Below are positions 44,275 through 48,600 of a stretch of DNA of 48,600 nucleotides, in pieces (within the stretch, counting starts at the first letter, position 1; each line of letters starts with the position of its first letter). The notes under the pieces were generated by a model. The model saw only the letters and a program-made list of their open reading frames with translations, searched no databases and had not been told where the DNA came from. The DNA lies in the NCBI GenBank assembly GCA_041890515.1, contig JASDWX010000098.1:1-48600 (forward strand), in the 5' to 3' direction. This DNA is from Colwellia_A sp041890515. GTDB lineage: Bacteria; Pseudomonadota; Gammaproteobacteria; Enterobacterales; Alteromonadaceae. The position numbers and the translations under genes were made by a program.

Positions 44275-45228
44275 TTAATGGCCCATTAACCCTTTAATAT
44301 GCTCAACGACACTTCTTCCTAATGCACTTAATGCATAACCCCCTTCAAGCGTCGATATTATTCGTCCCTCGCTGTGTTGGTCAGCAATGGTCTTTAATTC
44401 ATCGGTAACCCAGCGATAATCACTTTCAGTGAGACTTATTTGTGACATTTCATCTTCAATATGCGCATCGAAACCGGCTGAAATAAAAACCATTTGTGGC
44501 TTGAATCTCTCAAGAGCAGGTAACCAATGATGTCGAATGGCTTCTCTAAATTCAGGTCCCTTACAAGTAGCAGGTAACGGAGTATTAATCATGGGAGGCG
44601 TGTCACTTTCCTGCATCTTGAATGGGTAAAAAGGATATTGATAAGTAGAACAAAATAAGTAACCTGCGTCTTTATTCTTTGCTGTAGCTCGTTTGATAAT
44701 GTCTTCAGTGCCATTTCCATGATGTACATCGAAATCTACAATGGCAATACGTTCTAGTTGATATTTTTCTTTTGCGTAAGCTGCAGCAATGGCAATGTTG
44801 TTGAAAAAGCAAAATCCCATGCCTTTATCATATTCAGCATGATGCCCTGGTGGACGCGTTGCACAAAATGCTGAACTAAGGGTTTTAGCCATGACTAAAT
44901 CAACGGCGTTAATTACTGCACCCGCTGACAATAATGCGGCGGGCAAAGTGTCAGCATTCATAAACGTATCATCATCAATACGAAAAATAGCCTCAGGGTC
45001 ACTTCTTTCAGGGGCGTTATCAAAAATGTGTTTAATATAATTTTCATCATGTGCCAGTGAAATTAACTCACGGTCTATTGGAGTCGCGTCGTATTGACGG
45101 ATAACATACTCCAGACCACTGCGGATCAATTGGTCTTGAATCGCACTCATTCGCTTTGGGCTTTCAGGGTGGTAATTCCCCATTTTATGGCCACTGCATT
45201 TCTGATGGCTAATAACACCTACTGTCAT
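44275..45228 (-). CDS. Histone-deacetylase-family (AcuC-like) deacylase
   Basis: Zn-dependent deacetylase of the class II/AcuC/acetoin-utilisation type. RPPGHHAEYDKGMGFCFFNN contains the catalytic His pair, DFDVHHGNGT the metal-binding Asp and His, and SAGFDAH the second metal Asp; LEGGYAL closes the site. 317 residues, no signal peptide, so cytoplasmic. Its ATG overlaps the stop of the upstream CoA-transferase/acetyltransferase gene by four bases, so the two are made together. The substrate (acetyl-lysine, acetylpolyamine or other amide) cannot be told from sequence. Confidence 0.92.
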   Translation of the reverse strand: MTVGVISHQKCSGHKMGNYHPESPKRMSAIQDQLIRSGLEYVIRQYDATPIDRELISLAHDENYIKHIFDNAPERSDPEAIFRIDDDTFMNADTLPAALLSAGAVINAVDLVMAKTLSSAFCATRPPGHHAEYDKGMGFCFFNNIAIAAAYAKEKYQLERIAIVDFDVHHGNGTEDIIKRATAKNKDAGYLFCSTYQYPFYPFKMQESDTPPMINTPLPATCKGPEFREAIRHHWLPALERFKPQMVFISAGFDAHIEDEMSQISLTESDYRWVTDELKTIADQHSEGRIISTLEGGYALSALGRSVVEHIKGLMGH

Positions 45229-47099
45229 GACTTACCCTCTATTTTATTCGCCGTTGCTAACGGATCTAGTTGTAATGCTAAATTTATTTCATCCATCTCT
45301 TCAGAGTATTTTCGAATAAATCCCGCTTTTTCAAACACTTTTAACATAGGCGCATTATCTCGTCGGACACAAGCGACGAGTTTGTCTACTTCACGTATTG
45401 TGGCAATTTTTATTATTTCATCTAATAACGTTTTTGCCATTCCTTTACCACGTTTATGTTCGCTGATAACGAATGCGACTTCTCCGCAGTTGTTACTTTC
45501 AATATAGTAATAGCGACCAACAGCGTGAATAACATCAGCTAAATTTGTCCGTTGCGTAAAACAAAGCGCTAAGTCTTTATGTTGATTAACACTCACTAAT
45601 TTACATGAGTTTTCTCGTGTCATTTGCCTAGCATGGTGGTTATAACGCATGATCAATGTTTCTTTTGTATGCGAGTAGAAAAACTCTTGCAAACGACGTT
45701 CATCAGCAGGTGCTAATGGCCTCAAAACATAATTAATACCACCGAACGTAAACTTCTTCAGTTCTATTTTCCCCAATTCAGGGACTGATGTTGGAGAAGA
45801 CTCTTGATACTCAGGTACCCAATAGTTTTTTCGTACATCTTTTAGTAATTGCTCACGGAACTTAGGATGAGCAATACGAATGAGCTCTAAAGCTCGTTCA
45901 CGTATACTTTTCCCTAATAATGAAGCGATACCATACTCAGTAACAACGTAAGCAACATGGCCCCGTGAAGTGACAACACCACCTCCTTCTGTTATATGAG
46001 CAACAATGCGAGATATTTTTCCATCTTTTGTTGTGGAAGGCAGAGCAATAATAGGTTTACCACCTTTACTCAACGATGCGCCACGTACAAAATCAACTTG
46101 CCCGCCAATACCACTGTAAAATTGATACCCAATAGAATCTGAAACAACTTGTCCAGTTAAATCAACTTCAATAGCACTATTTATTGAAACCATATTGTCA
46201 TTTTTAGCGATATTTACTGGAGAATTCACGTGCTCTGACGGGTAAAATTCAACATGGGGATTTCCGTCAACAAAGTCATATAAACGTTGTGTTCCCATGC
46301 AAAAAGTCAGTACAGATTTTCCTTTGTGAAATGTTTTTTTACGGTTGTTAATAACCCCTGAGAGCATTAAATCAATAACGCCATCTGAAATCATCTCACT
46401 GTGAATACCCAAATCTTTATGATTTGCTAAATAGCGCAGTACGGATTCAGGAATTTTACCTATGCCTATCTGTAGCGTTGAACCATCTTCAATAAGCATT
46501 GAAACATACTGTCCGACTTGCTCTGATACCCGGTCAATTTTAGGCTGTGGTAAAACAGGGAGTGTTTGTTCGGCTTCAAGCCAAGCATGAATCTGATTCA
46601 CATGAACAAAGCTATGACCATTAGTGCGAGGCATTTTAGTGTTTATTTGCGCAATAACATATTTTGCTGATTTCACCGCTGATGTCACGATATCAACACT
46701 GACACCTAAAGAGCAGTAGCCGTATTCATCAGGTGGACTTACCATTATAAGTGCCGCATCAAGCGGCAAAACATTTTCACGAAATAAGCGAGGAATATCA
46801 GAAATAAAACTGGGTGTGTAGTCAGCTCGGCCTTCTGCGATGGCTTCGCGAATATTTTTACCACCAATAAACAAAGCATTAACTTTGAATAAATCTTTGT
46901 GTTCAGGTGTTGCCCATTTATTTTCCGAGAGCGTTAGGATATGAACCGTTTCAATGTCATGCAAATTTGCACTGTTTTCAATCAGGTTATCAATTAATGC
47001 GTTAGGCACGGCGGCGTTTGAGCCAATAAAAATGCGATTACCTGATTTTAAAAACTGGTCCCATTTTACTTTTTTCTTGTTTTGGTTGAGTAATGACAT
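45225..47099 (-). CDS. Acyl-CoA hydrolase/transferase fused to a GNAT acetyltransferase
   Basis: Two-domain protein of 624 residues. Residues about 10-440 form an acetyl-CoA hydrolase / 4-hydroxybutyrate CoA-transferase-like domain, with the predicted catalytic Glu311 in INSAIEVDLTG and the glycine motif GIGGQVDFVRGA following. Residues about 455-605 form a GNAT domain with the acetyl-CoA pyrophosphate loop RGKGMAKTLL (550-559) and VRRDNAPMLKVFEKAGF. Such fusions are known in proteobacteria, usually uncharacterised. Translation is coupled to the deacetylase gene downstream. Likely acyl donors and the target of the GNAT part are unknown. Confidence 0.92.
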   Translation of the reverse strand: MSLLNQNKKKVKWDQFLKSGNRIFIGSNAAVPNALIDNLIENSANLHDIETVHILTLSENKWATPEHKDLFKVNALFIGGKNIREAIAEGRADYTPSFISDIPRLFRENVLPLDAALIMVSPPDEYGYCSLGVSVDIVTSAVKSAKYVIAQINTKMPRTNGHSFVHVNQIHAWLEAEQTLPVLPQPKIDRVSEQVGQYVSMLIEDGSTLQIGIGKIPESVLRYLANHKDLGIHSEMISDGVIDLMLSGVINNRKKTFHKGKSVLTFCMGTQRLYDFVDGNPHVEFYPSEHVNSPVNIAKNDNMVSINSAIEVDLTGQVVSDSIGYQFYSGIGGQVDFVRGASLSKGGKPIIALPSTTKDGKISRIVAHITEGGGVVTSRGHVAYVVTEYGIASLLGKSIRERALELIRIAHPKFREQLLKDVRKNYWVPEYQESSPTSVPELGKIELKKFTFGGINYVLRPLAPADERRLQEFFYSHTKETLIMRYNHHARQMTRENSCKLVSVNQHKDLALCFTQRTNLADVIHAVGRYYYIESNNCGEVAFVISEHKRGKGMAKTLLDEIIKIATIREVDKLVACVRRDNAPMLKVFEKAGFIRKYSEEMDEINLALQLDPLATANKIEGKS

Positions 47100-47152
47100 A
47101 GTAAGTGGCTCTCATTAATGAGGATAAATAAAGTATGCCGCAATAGTGCAAA

Positions 47153-47178
47153 GCCTTATTGATTATAATCAATAAGGC
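47153..47178. promoter_or_regulatory. 26-bp perfect palindrome upstream of the CoA-transferase/GNAT gene
   Basis: Half-site GCCTTATTGATTA is followed by its exact inverse complement, about 54 bases before the ATG at 47099. A second perfect 12-bp palindrome, CTCATTAATGAG, lies at 47111-47122. No T tract follows on either strand, so it looks more like a protein-binding site than a terminator, although it could end the minus-strand gene at 47223. Confidence 0.5.
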
Positions 47179-47222
47179 TGAGTATAACTTAACGCTTAAT
47201 TTGATGCATTTATACCTTGGTC

Positions 47223-47534
47223 TTATAGGAGGCTAGATTTATTCTGGTTTATTATTAAAGCTAATATCAATCTAAAAACATATGCAATACAAAAGTAACC
47301 TGCAAATTGACCCGTAATAAATAAGATCATTTTAGGTATAAAGGCCGTTTCCTCACTAAAGAAACTGAGGAAAAATATGGCGGGAGTTACAAACAATCTA
47401 TATCCGGGAAAAGATAATGAAATAATATGGTAATTAAATAAAAAAGCGCAGAGTCCGAGGATAACACCGAAAAATCCTATAAAAGAGGCAAATCTAAAGT
47501 TGGTCATTTTATTTTTAACCTCAGGAATCATCAT
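47223..47534 (-). CDS. Small hypothetical membrane protein
   Basis: A 103-residue protein with three hydrophobic segments (about residues 15-34, 42-60 and 66-93) and a short basic N-terminus. No family recognised. It starts ATGATGATT; either Met is possible. It lies between the DUF2956 gene (32-base gap) and the CoA-transferase gene, in the same orientation as both. Base composition matches its neighbours. Confidence 0.6.
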   Translation of the reverse strand: MMIPEVKNKMTNFRFASFIGFFGVILGLCAFLFNYHIISLSFPGYRLFVTPAIFFLSFFSEETAFIPKMILFITGQFAGYFCIAYVFRLILALIINQNKSSLL

Positions 47535-47565
47535 TTAATATTTTCCATGATTGTAATATATAACA

Positions 47566-47892
47566 TTACGTTAAAGCTAAATACGCAAAAAAGCTGGCCC
47601 AACTTATAGCGAGCAGTATCCATGGAATGAAGGAGGTGATTTTTGAAGTGTTTATCTCTTCTACATCATTTAATGGATCATTTTTTTGAATATTCTTATT
47701 TTTTAATAATGATTTTTTAGTTTTGTCTCTTTCTCGTGACTTTTTACTTTGCTGCTTTTTATATTCTGCAATGCCTTTCTCAATGCCTTGAGCAATAAGT
47801 TTAGTTTGTTCTTTCGTTTGTTTAGGTTTTTGTATACTTTTAGCCACTTTTATTGCTTCTGTTTGTACTTCTTGAGAATGTTTAAGGTTCAT
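47566..47892 (-). CDS. DUF2956 family membrane protein
   Basis: A 108-residue protein with the DUF2956 pattern: an N-terminal QTEAIKVAKSIQKPKQTKEQ, then KLIAQGIEKGIAEYKKQQ, a very basic linker rich in Lys, and a single C-terminal transmembrane segment (WILLAISWASFFAYLAL). The family occurs in Shewanella, Vibrio and relatives and has no known function. The tail-anchored layout puts the basic part in the cytoplasm. Confidence 0.82.
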   Translation of the reverse strand: MNLKHSQEVQTEAIKVAKSIQKPKQTKEQTKLIAQGIEKGIAEYKKQQSKKSRERDKTKKSLLKNKNIQKNDPLNDVEEINTSKITSFIPWILLAISWASFFAYLALT

Positions 47893-48037
47893 TTTTCTAC
47901 TTTTTAGCTAATATATATTATAAGGATGAATCTATAAGAACCTCGCCCGTTGAGCAAGGCTTATCTAAATTTTTTAAAATAGATAAATGAACGCTTTATG
48001 CTAACTCGGGTAGTTGTTTAACGTTGACTGATGTTTA
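47893..48037. promoter_or_regulatory. Divergent intergenic region
   Basis: Contains the promoters for two divergent genes and one AT-rich stem (TTATCTA 47961-47967 with TAGATAA 47980-47986). No convincing hexamer pair or known operator was identified. Confidence 0.3.
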
Positions 48038-48600
48038 ATGAGTCTTATGACCGTATTAATTAAAAGTACCTCACTCATTTTACTTGCTTTGATGAACCAG
48101 AGCATTGCCGCAAACGATGAGGAAAAAACGAAAATAAAACAGGAGTTCACTGATGTTCAAGTGATTTCTGAAGTTTACCCGCCTTATCAAGTGATAAATG
48201 AGCAAGGGGAAATTCAAGGCTGGGCTGCTGATAAAGTAAAAGCTATCTTTGAACAATCATCAATTGAATACAACGTAAAAATATACCCTTGGGCACGGGC
48301 CTATCAAACAGCGTTAACAGAACCCAATGTCTTTATTTTCTCACTGTTGCGAACCGACGAAAGAGAGCACCTCTTTCGATGGATATCGCCCTTGTGTATG
48401 ATTAAATTTTCATTTTATCGCTTAAAACAAAGACATGATATTCAAATTTATTCACTTGAGGATGCTAAAAAATACCGTATTGCTGCACAAAAAGGGCAAG
48501 CATCAACTGAGTATCTTTTACGGATAGGCTTTGAACCAGAAAAAAACTTGTCAATCTCTTATAATAATCACAATTTTATTCAAATGTTAGCGTTTGGCCG
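48038..48600 (+). CDS. Family 3 extracellular solute-binding protein, partial
   Basis: 5' part of a gene that runs off the window; no stop is reached in 187 codons. A signal peptide (ILLALMNQSIAA) is followed by VISEVYPPYQVINEQGEIQGWAAD, the start of an amino-acid-type periplasmic binding domain (SBP_bac_3), then YPWARAYQTAL and SLLRTDEREHLFRWISPLC. This subgroup, with VYPWARAY and RT(D/E)ERE, occurs as orphan, transporter-independent binding proteins in marine gammaproteobacteria. ATG 48047 is an equally plausible start. The ligand is unknown. Confidence 0.82.
   Translation, partial: MSLMTVLIKSTSLILLALMNQSIAANDEEKTKIKQEFTDVQVISEVYPPYQVINEQGEIQGWAADKVKAIFEQSSIEYNVKIYPWARAYQTALTEPNVFIFSLLRTDEREHLFRWISPLCMIKFSFYRLKQRHDIQIYSLEDAKKYRIAAQKGQASTEYLLRIGFEPEKNLSISYNNHNFIQMLAFG

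Noticed and set aside
47941..47970. Possible tRNA fragment in the GC-richer stretch near 47.95 kb
   Set aside because: No cloverleaf pairing or T-loop sequence could be found.

Overview
The window is 48.6 kb of low-GC, densely coding gammaproteobacterial chromosome. Gene order and protein character fit Colwelliaceae or close Alteromonadales (Colwellia/Thalassotalea type). Reasons: AT-rich codon use, the enterobacterial-style leuS-to-lipA cluster, a full nuo operon with a fused nuoCD, and families common in marine gammaproteobacteria (DUF2956, a YegD-type Hsp70, a CoA-transferase/GNAT fusion). No tRNA, rRNA, transposase, integrase, prophage or CRISPR array was seen. The species placement is inference.

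Region 1 (1-13.2 kb, minus strand) is the conserved block leuS-lptE-holA-nadD-rsfS-rlmH-mrdA-rodA-rlpA-dacA-ybeD-lipB-lipA. It links tRNA charging, LPS export, replication, NAD synthesis, ribosome silencing and methylation, cell elongation and septation enzymes, and lipoate attachment. Most junctions are short or overlapping. Several genes use GTG or TTG starts (mrdA, rodA, rlpA, rsfS, lipB). A strong terminator lies after dacA. A YbeL-like zinc-ribbon gene is divergent from leuS, as in E. coli.

Region 2 (14.0-31.7 kb, plus strand) holds a LonH/YcbZ-type protease and then the complete 13-gene nuo operon (A, B, CD, E to N) for proton-pumping NADH dehydrogenase. The operon has a structured leader of about 200 nt. 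A 10-N assembly gap sits inside nuoH, in a highly conserved motif.

Region 3 (31.9-36.3 kb, plus strand) contains three genes. The first is a secreted or lipid-anchored protein with an exact 18-residue DGSG repeat. The second is a cold-shock-type DEAD-box helicase (deaD) with a long leader of about 230 nt and a good promoter. The third is 4-hydroxyphenylpyruvate dioxygenase, preceded by a near-perfect TyrR/PhhR box.

Region 4 (36.3-44.3 kb) mixes housekeeping genes with decay. Intact genes are the methyltransferases trmK and rlmF, an internally duplicated protein of unknown function, yegD, a secreted WWQW protein, yajD and hpf. Decayed pieces are an EAL-domain pseudogene with three nonsense codons and two frameshifts, a 54-codon ORF broken in an A5 run, and a ~120-bp stub of a YedI/DUF808 gene.

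Region 5 (44.3-48.6 kb) has an AcuC-like histone-deacetylase-family gene overlapping a CoA-transferase fused to a GNAT acetyltransferase. This suggests a writer/eraser pair for acyl-lysine control of acyl-CoA metabolism. It is followed by two small membrane-protein genes and the 5' part of a family 3 solute-binding protein running off the end.
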